Below, one piece after another: positions 7,433 through 16,470 of a stretch of 64,000 nucleotides of DNA. The translations under genes and the position numbers were made by a program. The first letter of the stretch is position 1; each line of letters opens with the position of its first letter. Origin of the DNA: Gammaproteobacteria bacterium (lineage in GTDB: Bacteria > Pseudomonadota > Gammaproteobacteria > Steroidobacterales > XN24); NCBI GenBank assembly GCA_024640085.1, contig JAHEFR010000010.1, positions 1 to 64,000 of the forward strand, read 5' to 3'. Below the pieces are notes generated by a model. The model was not told where the DNA came from, searched no databases, and saw nothing but the letters and a program-made list of their open reading frames with translations.

Positions 7433-9349
7433 TCAGGCAGCTTCCGCCTGCAGGCTGTCGGGCTCCAGGAAGGGCAGCCCCAGGCCTTGACGCTTGCTCT
7501 CGATGTGCCTGCGGATCAGCAGGGCCGCCTTCTCGGGGTCAGGCTCCACGGCGAACCGGGCGCCGACCACGTCGTCCAGTCCCTCCGCCAGCAGCTTGAC
7601 CACGTTGGGGCTGCCGAAGATGGCGGGCTGGACGCCGAGCACTGTGTAGATACCGCTTGCCACAACGTAGGTGCCGATGGCTACCGCCTTCTCCGAGTAC
7701 CACTCGGGGGCGGCCCCGGCCAGCGGGAGCTGGTCGATATCGGTGCCAATGTACTTGGCCAGGGCGGCGGCCAGGGTCAGGATGCGGGTGTTGTCCACGC
7801 ATGAGCCCATGTGCAGCACCGGCGGGATGCCGAGGGCCTTGCAGACCTCACGCAGGCCCGGCCCGGCCATTTCGGCGGCATCGGGCATCATCAGCCCGGC
7901 CTTGCCGTTGGCCACCGCGGAGCACCCGGTCACGAGCACCAGGATGTCATTCTCGATCAGCCGCCTGGTGAGGGTCACGTGGCCCGTGTCCTGTTTCACC
8001 TTCGGGTTGTTGCAGCCGACCACGCCGACGGCGCCTCTGATCTTGCCTGCCTTGATGGCTTCCACCAGGGGTTCCGGCGTGCCGCCAAGTGCGCCGAGAA
8101 TGGCTTCGACGGAGAATCCGGCCATCATCTCGACCGTGCCCTCGGGGATGCGCACCCGGTCCGGGTTGCGGTTGCCGTAGGCCTCGATGCCCTTCCTGAC
8201 GATTTCCTTGCCGATCTCCAGTCCCCGGTGCGGATCGAAGGAGATATGGGTCGCGCCGGTGAATTTCGCCTTGTCGGCAGTGGAGATCACGGCGGTGTGG
8301 AAGCACTTGGCCACGTCGGTGACCGCCGGCATGATGCACTGGTAGTCGACCACCATGGCATCCAGGGCGCCGGTGAGGATCACCAGTTCCTGCATCAGGT
8401 GGTTGCCCGCCATGGGGATGCCCTTGCGCATCTGCAGTTCGTTGCCGGTGCAGCACAGGCCGACCAGGTTGATGCCCTCCGCGCCCTTCGACATGGCCAG
8501 CGCCACCAGTTCGGCATCCTGGGCCGCCTGCACGATGACGTCGGAAAGCAACGGATTGTGGCCGTGCAGGGCGATGTTGACGCACTCCGCCTTCAGCGCG
8601 CCCAGGTTGACGGTGGAGACTACCGGTTTGGGCGTGCCGAACATGACGTCGGACAGCTCGGTGGCGACCATGGATCCACCCCAACCGTCGGACAGGCTGG
8701 TACGCAGACCGTGGAGCAGGGTGTTGACATAGTCGTTGTCCACGCCCATGTGGGTGCGGTGGAGCATCTCAACGTTCTCGCGGTCGATGCCGCGGGGCAT
8801 GATGCCGAGCTTCGCCCACAGGTCGAGGCGCTTCTCGGGCAGGCGATCGGAGAATCCCAGCCGGGACTTGCGGGACCCGAAATCCTCCATCATGGCGTCG
8901 GCCAGCTCGCGCGCGATCTCGGCCAGCTCGCGGCCATCGGCCTCGATGCCCCATTCGGTGGCGAGCGCCCGGAGCTTGGTCTCGTCCCGGAGTTCGTAGC
9001 CGGAGGTCGTACCCTCGGCAAGTTCGCCGAAGACTTCGAGGATGTCGCGACCGTGGTCCGAGTGGGCCGCGGCGCCGGCGGCGATCGTACGTCCCAGGTT
9101 GCGGGCTACGATCACGTCGGCATCGGCCCCGCAGACGCCTTTCTGGGGGCCCTCGCCAAAGGGATCGACCCGGCAGGGGCCCATGGCGCAATTGCGGCAG
9201 CTGACGCCGAGGGCGCAGTAGCCGCACTGGGGTTCCTGAGCGGCGAGCCGGTCCCATACGGTCTCGATACCTTCTTCCCGGGCCCGGACGATCATCGCCC
9301 GCGCGTCGTTACAGCTCGAAAACTGGCTGATGTTGTCAGTGCCGGCCAT
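7433..9349 (-). CDS. cooS: Anaerobic (Ni,Fe) carbon monoxide dehydrogenase catalytic subunit CooS
   Basis: A 638-residue enzyme oxidising CO with water to CO2, two protons and two electrons. Near the N-terminus, C51, C54, C59 and C73 fit the B-cluster. C-cluster ligands are all present: H264 (GHNP), C300 (GLCCTGNE), C338 (QCIMP), C446 (GCNNPK), C476 (GCSAVA), C517 (MGSC), and the catalytic Lys at 554. The D-cluster motif is C42-x2-C45, with Ser50 where the R. rubrum/Carboxydothermus enzymes carry the second Cys of CX7C. Full length for the family. Its ATG overlaps the end of cooF by 14 bases. Confidence 0.97.
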   Translation of the reverse strand: MAGTDNISQFSSCNDARAMIVRAREEGIETVWDRLAAQEPQCGYCALGVSCRNCAMGPCRVDPFGEGPQKGVCGADADVIVARNLGRTIAAGAAAHSDHGRDILEVFGELAEGTTSGYELRDETKLRALATEWGIEADGRELAEIARELADAMMEDFGSRKSRLGFSDRLPEKRLDLWAKLGIMPRGIDRENVEMLHRTHMGVDNDYVNTLLHGLRTSLSDGWGGSMVATELSDVMFGTPKPVVSTVNLGALKAECVNIALHGHNPLLSDVIVQAAQDAELVALAMSKGAEGINLVGLCCTGNELQMRKGIPMAGNHLMQELVILTGALDAMVVDYQCIMPAVTDVAKCFHTAVISTADKAKFTGATHISFDPHRGLEIGKEIVRKGIEAYGNRNPDRVRIPEGTVEMMAGFSVEAILGALGGTPEPLVEAIKAGKIRGAVGVVGCNNPKVKQDTGHVTLTRRLIENDILVLVTGCSAVANGKAGLMMPDAAEMAGPGLREVCKALGIPPVLHMGSCVDNTRILTLAAALAKYIGTDIDQLPLAGAAPEWYSEKAVAIGTYVVASGIYTVLGVQPAIFGSPNVVKLLAEGLDDVVGARFAVEPDPEKAALLIRRHIESKRQGLGLPFLEPDSLQAEAA

Positions 9350-9971
9350 GATGCACCCCCATGTTCAGTTCGACGGCCGCCAGGCCCCACGCCCGCCAGC
9401 CGGCGACGTTCGCAGGCGGTCGGGTGGAAAGAGCCTGGCTGTGGGCGGCGGACGACAGCAGGGCGCTGCCCTCGCTGGCGCGGCCCGCCGCGATCAATTC
9501 GTTCAGTTCCCCGAAGACCAGGGCGCCGGTCTTGCACGTCTCGGCGCAGGCCGGGATGCGCCCTGCCCGGACCCGCTCCACACAGCCGTCGCACTTGAGG
9601 GCGGCGACCTTGCTGGGCATGCCGTTACCCTGCTCGTGGAAGGTGATGGCGTCGAACGGACAGACCATCGCGCACATGGCGCAGGCGATGCATTTTTCGG
9701 CGTCCATCAACACCAGGTCGTGGTCGGCGTCCCGGAAGATGGCGCCGGTCGGACAGACCTGATGGCACGGCGCGGGATCGCAGTGCCTGCAGCGATTGGG
9801 AAAGGACGTGTTGTAAGCACGTCCGGGCGTGACGTGGATCCTCGGACGGGGCAGGGGCCGCTCGAGCATCGCCTGGGCCGGTTGCCGGCTGTGGGAATGC
9901 TCGACCGCACAGGCGAACTCGCACTGGCGGCAGCCGATGCACCGCTCGGGGTTCACGAAGACAGTCTTCAT
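9336..9971 (-). CDS. cooF: CO dehydrogenase-associated ferredoxin-like Fe-S protein CooF
   Basis: A 211-residue electron carrier with four Cys groups expected to bind four [4Fe-4S] clusters: CIGCRQCEFAC near residue 11, CRHCDPAPCHQVCP near 60, CIACAMCAMVCP near 94, and CDGC with CAETC near 128-146. It takes electrons from CooS. The start at 9971 is chosen because MKTVFVNPERC is the normal beginning of CooF/HycB-like proteins and GGGGGTG stands just upstream; the longer frame to 10031 lacks support. First gene of the cooFSC-oxidoreductase operon, divergent from prkB. Confidence 0.95.
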   Translation of the reverse strand: MKTVFVNPERCIGCRQCEFACAVEHSHSRQPAQAMLERPLPRPRIHVTPGRAYNTSFPNRCRHCDPAPCHQVCPTGAIFRDADHDLVLMDAEKCIACAMCAMVCPFDAITFHEQGNGMPSKVAALKCDGCVERVRAGRIPACAETCKTGALVFGELNELIAAGRASEGSALLSSAAHSQALSTRPPANVAGWRAWGLAAVELNMGVHHGRH

Positions 9972-10187
9972 TGGACACCCCCGAGTCAGTCGGGGCGATT
10001 TCCGCCCCCGCAATGCCATGCCTCCGGCCACCGGCCGAAGGCCCTACCTCAAGACTGGTCCAGACCCGGGGGATTGCCATCGTGATAAGTACTTACGGTA
10101 GTGCCGGGGGCATCCCGTCTATGTTTGTGTTGGCCGGACAGACAATTCCGCTACCCCGGGCCGGCGAGGCAGCCCCGGGGGGCTTTC

Positions 10188-10240
10188 CATAAGGGAAACT
10201 TATGCAATCAATAAGAAATATTGACTCGACTTTATTTAAG
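10188..10240. promoter_or_regulatory. Probable CbbR operator region between cooF and prkB
   Basis: CATAAGGGAAACTTATG at 10188-10204 is an inverted repeat (CATAAG-N5-CTTATG) containing TNA-N7-TNA, the CbbR/LysR half-site pattern. A second TNA-N7-TNA lies at 10212-10224, 22 bases further on. The whole 53-base stretch aligns without gaps to 12181-12233 upstream of cbbL (about 32 identical positions). A TTGACT at 10221 with GCTAAT about 19 bases later may be the prkB promoter. It could serve prkB, cooF or both. CbbR binding is inferred, not shown. Confidence 0.65.
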
Positions 10241-10352
10241 ACCTCGCTAATTTGTTGGCTTCGATGATCGAAGGCGCAGGACGACGCCGGGTCATACGGC
10301 CGGACCGCAATAGGGCCGGTCACGGGGCTATCACAGAGAGGGAGATCTCTTC

Positions 10353-11258
10353 ATGTCAGCATTGCACCCGGTCGTGGTGGTGACCGGCTCCTCGGGAGCC
10401 GGCACGACCACAGTCAAGACCGCTTTCGAGCACATCTGCCGCCGGCTCGGTCTGACTGCAGCCGTCATCGAGGGCGACAGCTTCCACAAATACGACAGGA
10501 CCCAGATGCGCACGGCCGTCAAGGAGGCCGAGGCGACGGGCAAGCAGATCAGTCATTTCGGTCCCCAGGCCAACCTGTTGAAGGATCTGCAGAACCTGTT
10601 CGAGACCTATGGCCGCACCGGCACGGGCAAGCGCCGGTTCTACATCCACGACGTGGCGGAGGGAGCCAGGTGGGAGCAGGAGGCCGGCACCTTTACGCCC
10701 TGGGAGGATCTTCCCGCCCACACGGACCTTCTGTTTTACGAGGGACTGCACGGGGCCATGGTCAATGACGACGTGGACATCGCCGCCCACGCGGATCTCA
10801 AGATCGGTGTGGTCCCGGTGGTGAACCTGGAGTGGATCCAGAAGATCCACCGGGACACGTCTCACCGCGGGTACTGTGATCGGGACGTGACCAGCACCAT
10901 CCTGCGCCGGATGCCGGACTACGTGGAATATATCGCGCCTCAGTTCTCCCGCACGGACATCAATTTCCAGCGCGTGCCGACCGTGGACACCTCCAATCCT
11001 TTCGTCGCCCGGGACATACCGACCCCCGACGAGAGCTTTGCCGTGATCCGCTTCAGCGACCCGAAGAAGTTCAATATCAACTTCCCCTACCTGTTGTCGA
11101 TGCTCAACGGCTCGTTCATGTCCCGGCGCAACACCATAGTCGTGCCCGGGGGCAAGATGGGGCTGGCGATCGAGATTATCGTCATGCCGATCCTGGAGCG
11201 GCTGATGTCCAGGCGTCTGGAACTGTCGCGAGGGCAGGAGGCGCCAACCGCGGCCTGA
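10353..11258 (+). CDS. prkB: Phosphoribulokinase
   Basis: A 301-residue enzyme that phosphorylates ribulose-5-phosphate to ribulose-1,5-bisphosphate, the RuBisCO substrate. The P-loop variant GSSGAGTTT lies at residues 12-20, typical of bacterial class I PRK, with VIEGDSFHKYDR and the LLFYEGLHGAMV Walker B region. Length matches the proteobacterial hexa/octameric form. GAGAGGGAGA precedes the ATG. The gene is divergent from cooF and convergent with cbbR (nine bases between stops), and its leader carries the probable CbbR sites. Confidence 0.96.
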   Translation: MSALHPVVVVTGSSGAGTTTVKTAFEHICRRLGLTAAVIEGDSFHKYDRTQMRTAVKEAEATGKQISHFGPQANLLKDLQNLFETYGRTGTGKRRFYIHDVAEGARWEQEAGTFTPWEDLPAHTDLLFYEGLHGAMVNDDVDIAAHADLKIGVVPVVNLEWIQKIHRDTSHRGYCDRDVTSTILRRMPDYVEYIAPQFSRTDINFQRVPTVDTSNPFVARDIPTPDESFAVIRFSDPKKFNINFPYLLSMLNGSFMSRRNTIVVPGGKMGLAIEIIVMPILERLMSRRLELSRGQEAPTAA

Positions 11259-11267
11259 GGACCGATG

Positions 11268-12161
11268 TCAGAATTCGACTTCGCCGGCCAGGATGAAGTC
11301 CGAGAAGGCGCGGGCAGCGGCCGAGTAACGCTTGTTCGTCGGTCGCACGATGAACCATTGCCTGACCAGGGGGAAGCCACGGACCGGCAGCTCGCACAGC
11401 CGCCCGGCCTTCAGTTCCAGGGCGATCGTGTGCCGGGAGACGATGGCCAGCCCGAGGCCTGCCTCGACGCCATGCTTGATCGCTTCATTGCCGGACATGA
11501 AGAGGGTCGTGGCGAGCGCCACGCCCTTGTGTCTCAGGAACCGCTCGATGGCCTGACGCGTACCGGAGCCCGGCTCTCTCAGGAGGAAGGTTTCACCGGC
11601 GACCTCGGCCAGGTTGATCGCCTTGCGTTTCGCCAGCCGGTGGCCCGGGGCGGCGATCACCACCAGCGGGTTGTCCATGAACGGCTCCGCCACCACCTGG
11701 CGCTTCTTCGGCGGGAAGCCCATCAGGACGATATCTGCTGCGTTGGTATCGAGCTGACTCAACAGCGACTTGCGGTTGGTGACGTCGAGGCTCACCCGGA
11801 TGCCGGGATTGCGCTTGTGGAAACCGGCGACGGCCTGGATGGCGTACTGGCTCACGGTGGTGGCGACGGCGATGGACAGGGAGCCCCGTTTCAGCCCCCT
11901 GATCTCGTCCATGACCTCGCCGATCTCATCCACCTTTGCGGTGATCTCGCGGCTGTAGCGCTCCAGTTCCCGACCCGCCTCGGTGAGCCGCAGACCCTTG
12001 CCCACGCGGTCGAACAGGGGCATGCCCACGGCCTCTTCCAGTTGCTTGATCTGCATGGAAACGGCGGGTTGGCTGAGGTGCAGGTCCTCGCCGGCGCGGG
12101 TGAGGCTGGAGTGGTGGGCGGCCCTGGCGAAGATCTTCAGTTGTCGGAGGGTCAGATGCAC
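11268..12161 (-). CDS. cbbR: LysR-type regulator of Calvin cycle genes, CbbR
   Basis: A 297-residue LysR-family activator. The N-terminal winged HTH (residues 1-60) has TLRQLKIFARAAHHSSLTRA and LSQPAVSMQIKQLEE; the C-terminal effector-binding region follows (90-290). It sits immediately upstream of and divergent from cbbL, the classical cbbR arrangement. CbbR proteins bind T-N11-A/TNA-N7-TNA sites and sense Calvin cycle metabolites or NADPH. Matching sites lie in its own upstream region and in the cooF-prkB region. Confidence 0.93.
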   Translation of the reverse strand: MHLTLRQLKIFARAAHHSSLTRAGEDLHLSQPAVSMQIKQLEEAVGMPLFDRVGKGLRLTEAGRELERYSREITAKVDEIGEVMDEIRGLKRGSLSIAVATTVSQYAIQAVAGFHKRNPGIRVSLDVTNRKSLLSQLDTNAADIVLMGFPPKKRQVVAEPFMDNPLVVIAAPGHRLAKRKAINLAEVAGETFLLREPGSGTRQAIERFLRHKGVALATTLFMSGNEAIKHGVEAGLGLAIVSRHTIALELKAGRLCELPVRGFPLVRQWFIVRPTNKRYSAAARAFSDFILAGEVEF

Positions 12162-12180
12162 AGGGTCACGGCCCCATAAA

Positions 12181-12233
12181 CATAAGTTACATTAATGATA
12201 CGTATAAGAAGTTATTAGTTCCACTTATATAAG
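12181..12233. promoter_or_regulatory. Probable CbbR operator and cbbL promoter region
   Basis: An AT-rich patch in otherwise GC-rich DNA. TNA-N7-TNA motifs lie at 12183-12195, 12205-12217 and 12215-12227; the first two are 22 bases apart, as in the cooF-prkB region. A TATAGT at 12242-12247 is a good -10 for cbbL but no -35 consensus is visible at the right distance, as expected for an activator-dependent promoter. It is placed between the divergent cbbR and cbbL starts. Confidence 0.7.
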
Positions 12234-12282
12234 AAGAACTCTATAGTCATTCCGTATCGAGACACGACGCGAGGGTTAAGAG

Positions 12283-13698
12283 ATGAGCACCAGGACTTAC
12301 GAAGCAGGCGTCAAGGAATATCGGGAGACGTACTGGGAGCCCCACTATGCACCCAAGGACACCGACATCCTCGCCTGTTTCAAGGTAACGCCCCAGGCAG
12401 GTGTGCCGCGGGAAGAGGCCGCCGCGGCCGTGGCCGCCGAATCGTCCACCGGCACCTGGACCACGGTGTGGACCGACCTGCTGACCGACCTGGATTACTA
12501 CAAGGGCCGCGCCTACCGGATCGAGGACGTGCCCGGCGACGCCGAGTGCTTCTACGCCTTCATCGCCTATCCCATCGACCTGTTCGAGGAGGGCTCGGTG
12601 GTGAACGTCCTGACGTCACTGGCGGGCAACGTGTTCGGATTCAAGGCCATCCGCACCCTGCGGCTGGAAGATATCCGCTTCCCGCTGGCGTACGTCATGA
12701 CCTGTGGCGGCCCGCCCAATGGCATCCAGATGGAGCGCGACCGGCTGAACAAGTACGGGCGCCCGCTGCTCGGCTGCACCATCAAGCCCAAGCTGGGGCT
12801 GTCGGCAAAGAACTACGGGCGGGCGGTGTACGAGTGCCTGAGGGGCGGCCTGGACTTCACCAAGGATGACGAGAACATCAACTCCCAGCCGTTCATGCGC
12901 TGGCGCCACCGCTTCGAGTTCGTCATGGAAGCGGTCCAGAAGGCCGAGGCCGAGACCGGCGAACGCAAGGGCCATTACCTGAACGTCACTGCTCCCACAC
13001 CAGAGGAGATGTACAAGCGGGCCGAGTTCGCCAGGTCCCTGGGATCGAGGATCGTCATGCACGACTTCCTCACCGGCGGTTTCTGCGCCAACACGGGGCT
13101 GGCCAACTGGTGTCGGGAAAACGGCATGCTGCTGCACATCCATCGCGCCCTTCACGCGGTGCTCGACCGGCACCCGCGCCACGGCATCCATTTCCGGGTC
13201 CTGCTCAAGTGCCTGCGCCTGTCAGGTGGCGACCACCTGCACACCGGCACCGTGGTGGGCAAGCTGGAAGGCGACCGCGAGGCGACCCTGGGCTGGATCG
13301 ACTTGCTGCGTGAGCCGTTCATCAAGGAGAACCGCGCCCGCGGCATCTTCTTCGACCAGGACTGGGGCGCCATGCCCGGGGCGCTGGCCGTGGCCTCGGG
13401 CGGGATCCACGTCTGGCACATGCCGGCGCTGGTGACCATCTTCGGCGACGAGGCGGTCATGCAGTTCGGCGGCGGCACCCTGGGGCATCCCTGGGGCAAC
13501 GCGGCCGGCGCCACCGCCAACCGCGTGGCCCTGGAGGCCTGCGTGGAGGCGCGCAACCAGGGACGGCAGCTCGAGCGCGAGGGCAAGGAGATCCTGACCG
13601 CCGCCGCGGCCCACAGCCCGGAACTCAAGATCGCCATGGAGACCTGGAAAGAGATCAAGTTCGAGTTCGACACCGTCGACAAGCTCGACGTGGCCTGA
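12283..13698 (+). CDS. cbbL: RuBisCO large subunit, form IA
   Basis: A 471-residue catalytic subunit fixing CO2 onto ribulose-1,5-bisphosphate. Catalytic residues are in place: K168 and K170 in TIKPKLG, the carbamylated K194 with D196/E197 in DFTKDDEN, H287 in HIHRALHA, and loop 6 GTVVGKLEG with K327. N-terminal wording such as [15 protein letters not shown] and the length mark a form IA (green-like) enzyme rather than the longer form IC. A clear ribosome binding site (GAGGGTTAAGAG) precedes the ATG. cbbS follows after 30 bases. Confidence 0.98.
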   Translation: MSTRTYEAGVKEYRETYWEPHYAPKDTDILACFKVTPQAGVPREEAAAAVAAESSTGTWTTVWTDLLTDLDYYKGRAYRIEDVPGDAECFYAFIAYPIDLFEEGSVVNVLTSLAGNVFGFKAIRTLRLEDIRFPLAYVMTCGGPPNGIQMERDRLNKYGRPLLGCTIKPKLGLSAKNYGRAVYECLRGGLDFTKDDENINSQPFMRWRHRFEFVMEAVQKAEAETGERKGHYLNVTAPTPEEMYKRAEFARSLGSRIVMHDFLTGGFCANTGLANWCRENGMLLHIHRALHAVLDRHPRHGIHFRVLLKCLRLSGGDHLHTGTVVGKLEGDREATLGWIDLLREPFIKENRARGIFFDQDWGAMPGALAVASGGIHVWHMPALVTIFGDEAVMQFGGGTLGHPWGNAAGATANRVALEACVEARNQGRQLEREGKEILTAAAAHSPELKIAMETWKEIKFEFDTVDKLDVA

Positions 13699-13728
13699 AT
13701 CGCTCGACCCGGAACAGAGGAAAACGAC

Positions 13729-14079
13729 ATGTCCAACATCAGTGAATTTCCGGCCAAACGGGACAGCCTGAAGGGCCGCAAGTACGAGACCTTCTCCTAT
13801 CTGCCGCCCATGGACGCGGCGCGAATCCGCAAGCAGGTGCAGTACGTGATCGACCGGGGCTGGAACCCGGCCGTGGAACACAGCGAGCCGGAGCAGGCAG
13901 ACAGCGACTTCTGGTACCTGTGGAAGCTGCCGCTGTTCGGCGAGAAGAGCGTGGACACGGTACTGGCGGAACTGGAGGCCTGTCACAAGGCATTCCCGAA
14001 CCACCACGTCCGACTGATCGGCTATGACAACCTGCGCCAGACCCAGGGGTCGGCCATGGTGATCTTTCGCGCTGCCTGA
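13729..14079 (+). CDS. cbbS: RuBisCO small subunit, form I
   Basis: A 116-residue small subunit, partner of CbbL in the L8S8 enzyme. [22 protein letters not shown] near residue 20 and the aromatic [11 protein letters not shown] stretch are characteristic; the short betaA-betaB loop fits bacterial form IA. AGAGGAAAACGAC precedes the ATG. No cbbQ, cbbO or carboxysome shell gene follows, so activase and CO2-concentrating genes are either elsewhere or absent. Confidence 0.97.
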   Translation: MSNISEFPAKRDSLKGRKYETFSYLPPMDAARIRKQVQYVIDRGWNPAVEHSEPEQADSDFWYLWKLPLFGEKSVDTVLAELEACHKAFPNHHVRLIGYDNLRQTQGSAMVIFRAA

Positions 14080-14407
14080 GTGCCCCGGGCAGCCGGCGCG
14101 GCGGGCGTCCGATGACGGGCGTCCGCTCTGCGCTGCCACATCGCCGAAGACGGGGCCCGCACTTCGTAGCCTTCCCACTGAAGATATCGAAGACCACCGG
14201 GCCGTTCCGTTCCTTTCCCGATACGGCGCACCTGAATTTGACGCGGACCGCACCCGGCCTGCGTCTGCTCCCGACCGGTTAACCTGATCACGGGAAGAGC
14301 ACCGTTCTTGGGTGCCCGGGACGCCGCGCCACGGTCATGGCAAACTCTTCCATCGGGGGCGCGACGACCCGCTTACGTCTCCCGAGGGTCTCGCCAGGAG
14401 AACAACC
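14080..14407. other. Intergenic region between cbbS and the alkylsulfatase gene
   Basis: About 330 bases with no convincing gene. GGGCGTCCG is repeated directly at 14103-14111 and 14117-14125; it is not an inverted repeat and cannot form a terminator. No standard terminator for cbbLS is visible. Confidence 0.5.
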
Positions 14408-16405
14408 ATGATCAGCCGCATTCCTTCCATCCGCTCGTGGCTCGCCGTGCTCTGGGCCGCCATCTTAATGGTGAACGCGGCTCTTGCCGCGGACGATCCC
14501 GGGCCTGCGAGCCCGTCCACCCGGGCCGTCAATGCCGCCGTCGAGCAGGCATTGCCGTTCTCGAACATGACCGACTTTGAACTGTCCCGGCGCGGACTGA
14601 TCAAGCGGCCTGACAGCCTCGTAATCAGGAACGCCGCCGGTCGGGTGGTTTGGGACCTGGACAGCTATGCGTTCCTGACGGATGGGTCGCCCAGGCCGGA
14701 TACGGTCAATCCCAGTCACTGGCGCCAGTCGCAGCTCAACATGACTTACGGACTTTTCGAGGTGGTACCCGGAATCTACCAGGTGCGCGGCTACGATCTC
14801 GCCAACATCACTTTCGTCAAGGGCGAGACCGGATGGATCGTGATCGATCCCCTCACGACCATGGAGACCTCGGCGGCGGCCCTGGCGCTGATTACCGGGG
14901 AACTGGGGGAACGGCCCATCAAGGCGGTGATCTACAGTCATACCCACGCCGATCACTGGGGCGGCGTGAAAGGCGTCATCTCCGCCGAGGACGTGGCCTC
15001 CGGGCGGGTCCAGGTGATCGCGCCGGAAGGTTTCATGGAACATGCCGTGGCCGAGAACCTGCTGGCGGGTTCCGCCATGACACGGCGGGTCACCTACCAG
15101 TACGGTTCCGCCCTGGCCAAGGGCCCGCGGGGGCAGATGGATGCCGCTATCGGCAAGGGCGTGTCGACCGGCACAGTGACGCTGATCGCGCCCACCCTGA
15201 CCATCGGCAAGACGCCGACAACATTGAATATCGACGGCGTCGAGATGGTGTTCCAGTACACCCCGGGAACGGAAGCGCCGGCGGAGATGAACACCTTCTT
15301 CCCCCAGTTCGACGCCCTCTGGATGGCCGAAAATACGGTCCACACCCTGCACAACATCTACACGCTCCGCGGCGCCGAGGTCCGCGATGCCAAGATGTGG
15401 TCCCAGTACATCAACGAAGCCATTGAGTTGTTCTCCGCCGATGCCGACGTCGTGTTCGCCAGCCACACCTGGCCGATCTGGGGCAATGCGGAGCTGGTGA
15501 CTTTCCTGAAGAAGCAGCGTGACCTCTACGGCTACCTCCACGACCAGACCCTGAGGCTGGCCAACCAGGGCTACACCATGGTCGAGATCGCCGAGATGAT
15601 GGAGATCCCGTCGGCCCTGTCACAGGAGTGGTATAACCGCGGTTACCACGGTACTTACAACCATGACATCAAGGCCGTGTACCAGAAGTACCTGGGCTGG
15701 TACGACAGCAACCCCGCCAATCTGAATCCGCTGCCGCCCGAAGACGCGGCGAGGAAATACGTGGAATACATGGGCGGTGCGGAAGCCGTATTGGAGCGTG
15801 CGAAGCAGGCCTATGAGGACGGGGATTACCGCTGGGTGGCGATGGTGGTCAATCACGTGGTGTTCGCCGATCCGGCCAACAAGGACGCGCGGGCGCTGCA
15901 AGCCGACGCCCTGGAGCAACTGGGCTACCAGGCCGAGGGCGCCGGATGGCGAAACTCCTACCTGGCGGCGGCCTACGAACTGCGTCATGGCGCGCCAGCC
16001 GCCGAGGTGACCCAGTCGGTCAATCCCGACACCGTGGCCGGCATGAGCGTGGAGGATGTCTTCGATTTCCTCGGCGTCCGGCTCGACGGCCCGAGGGCAG
16101 CCGGCGCCCAGATCGTGCTCAACTTCGAGTTCCCCGACCTGGACGAAGCCTATGCTCTGACTCTGGAGAACTCCCATATCAGCTACGTGCGCGGCAAACA
16201 GGATCCCGACGCGGATGCGACTTTCGTACTACCGAGGAGCGTGCTGGACAGGGTACTGTTGCGGCGGACGACACTGGCCGAGGCGGCTCAGGCGGGGCAG
16301 GCGCGGATATCCGGAAATCCGCAGAAGTTCGCCGAACTGATGTCGCTGATGGACCCGCTGGTGCCCCAGGGCAAGGCTTTCTGGTTCAACATCGTCGAAC
16401 CATAA
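14408..16405 (+). CDS. Secreted alkyl sulfatase, SdsA/YjcS type
   Basis: A 665-residue periplasmic metallo-beta-lactamase-fold sulfatase that hydrolyses primary alkyl sulfates such as SDS. A signal peptide ends after AALA near residue 27. The dizinc motif HTHADHWGG is at 178-186, with a further ligand region around NTFFPQFDALWMAEN. An alkylsulfatase dimerisation helical region (about 430-560) and an SCP2-like C-terminal domain (560-665) follow. The ATG at 14408 has AGGAG seven bases upstream; the frame extends to 14312 but would bury the signal peptide. Confidence 0.92.
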   Translation: MISRIPSIRSWLAVLWAAILMVNAALAADDPGPASPSTRAVNAAVEQALPFSNMTDFELSRRGLIKRPDSLVIRNAAGRVVWDLDSYAFLTDGSPRPDTVNPSHWRQSQLNMTYGLFEVVPGIYQVRGYDLANITFVKGETGWIVIDPLTTMETSAAALALITGELGERPIKAVIYSHTHADHWGGVKGVISAEDVASGRVQVIAPEGFMEHAVAENLLAGSAMTRRVTYQYGSALAKGPRGQMDAAIGKGVSTGTVTLIAPTLTIGKTPTTLNIDGVEMVFQYTPGTEAPAEMNTFFPQFDALWMAENTVHTLHNIYTLRGAEVRDAKMWSQYINEAIELFSADADVVFASHTWPIWGNAELVTFLKKQRDLYGYLHDQTLRLANQGYTMVEIAEMMEIPSALSQEWYNRGYHGTYNHDIKAVYQKYLGWYDSNPANLNPLPPEDAARKYVEYMGGAEAVLERAKQAYEDGDYRWVAMVVNHVVFADPANKDARALQADALEQLGYQAEGAGWRNSYLAAAYELRHGAPAAEVTQSVNPDTVAGMSVEDVFDFLGVRLDGPRAAGAQIVLNFEFPDLDEAYALTLENSHISYVRGKQDPDADATFVLPRSVLDRVLLRRTTLAEAAQAGQARISGNPQKFAELMSLMDPLVPQGKAFWFNIVEP

Positions 16406-16470
16406 AGGGGAGGGCCGGCCCGGCCCCCGTCGACTGTCGGCTGAGAAAACGAGGCCGCTTGCGGGGCCGC

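Noticed and set aside
7811-9598. 595-codon plus-strand frame over cooS
   Set aside because: It is antisense to a gene with all CODH ligands in place; such long shadows are common in GC-rich DNA. The same reasoning removes the long antisense frames over the MFS-spermidine synthase, cyclase-AAA-TPR and molybdenum hydroxylase genes.
4173-10094. GATAAGTACTT occurring upstream of the DUF4382 gene and upstream of cooF
   Set aside because: Only 11 bases at two places, different distances from the starts, and no further similarity around them. It may be chance.
14103-14125. Direct repeat GGGCGTCCG as an attachment site or terminator
   Set aside because: Nine bases only, not an inverted repeat, and no integrase, tRNA or mobile gene is nearby.
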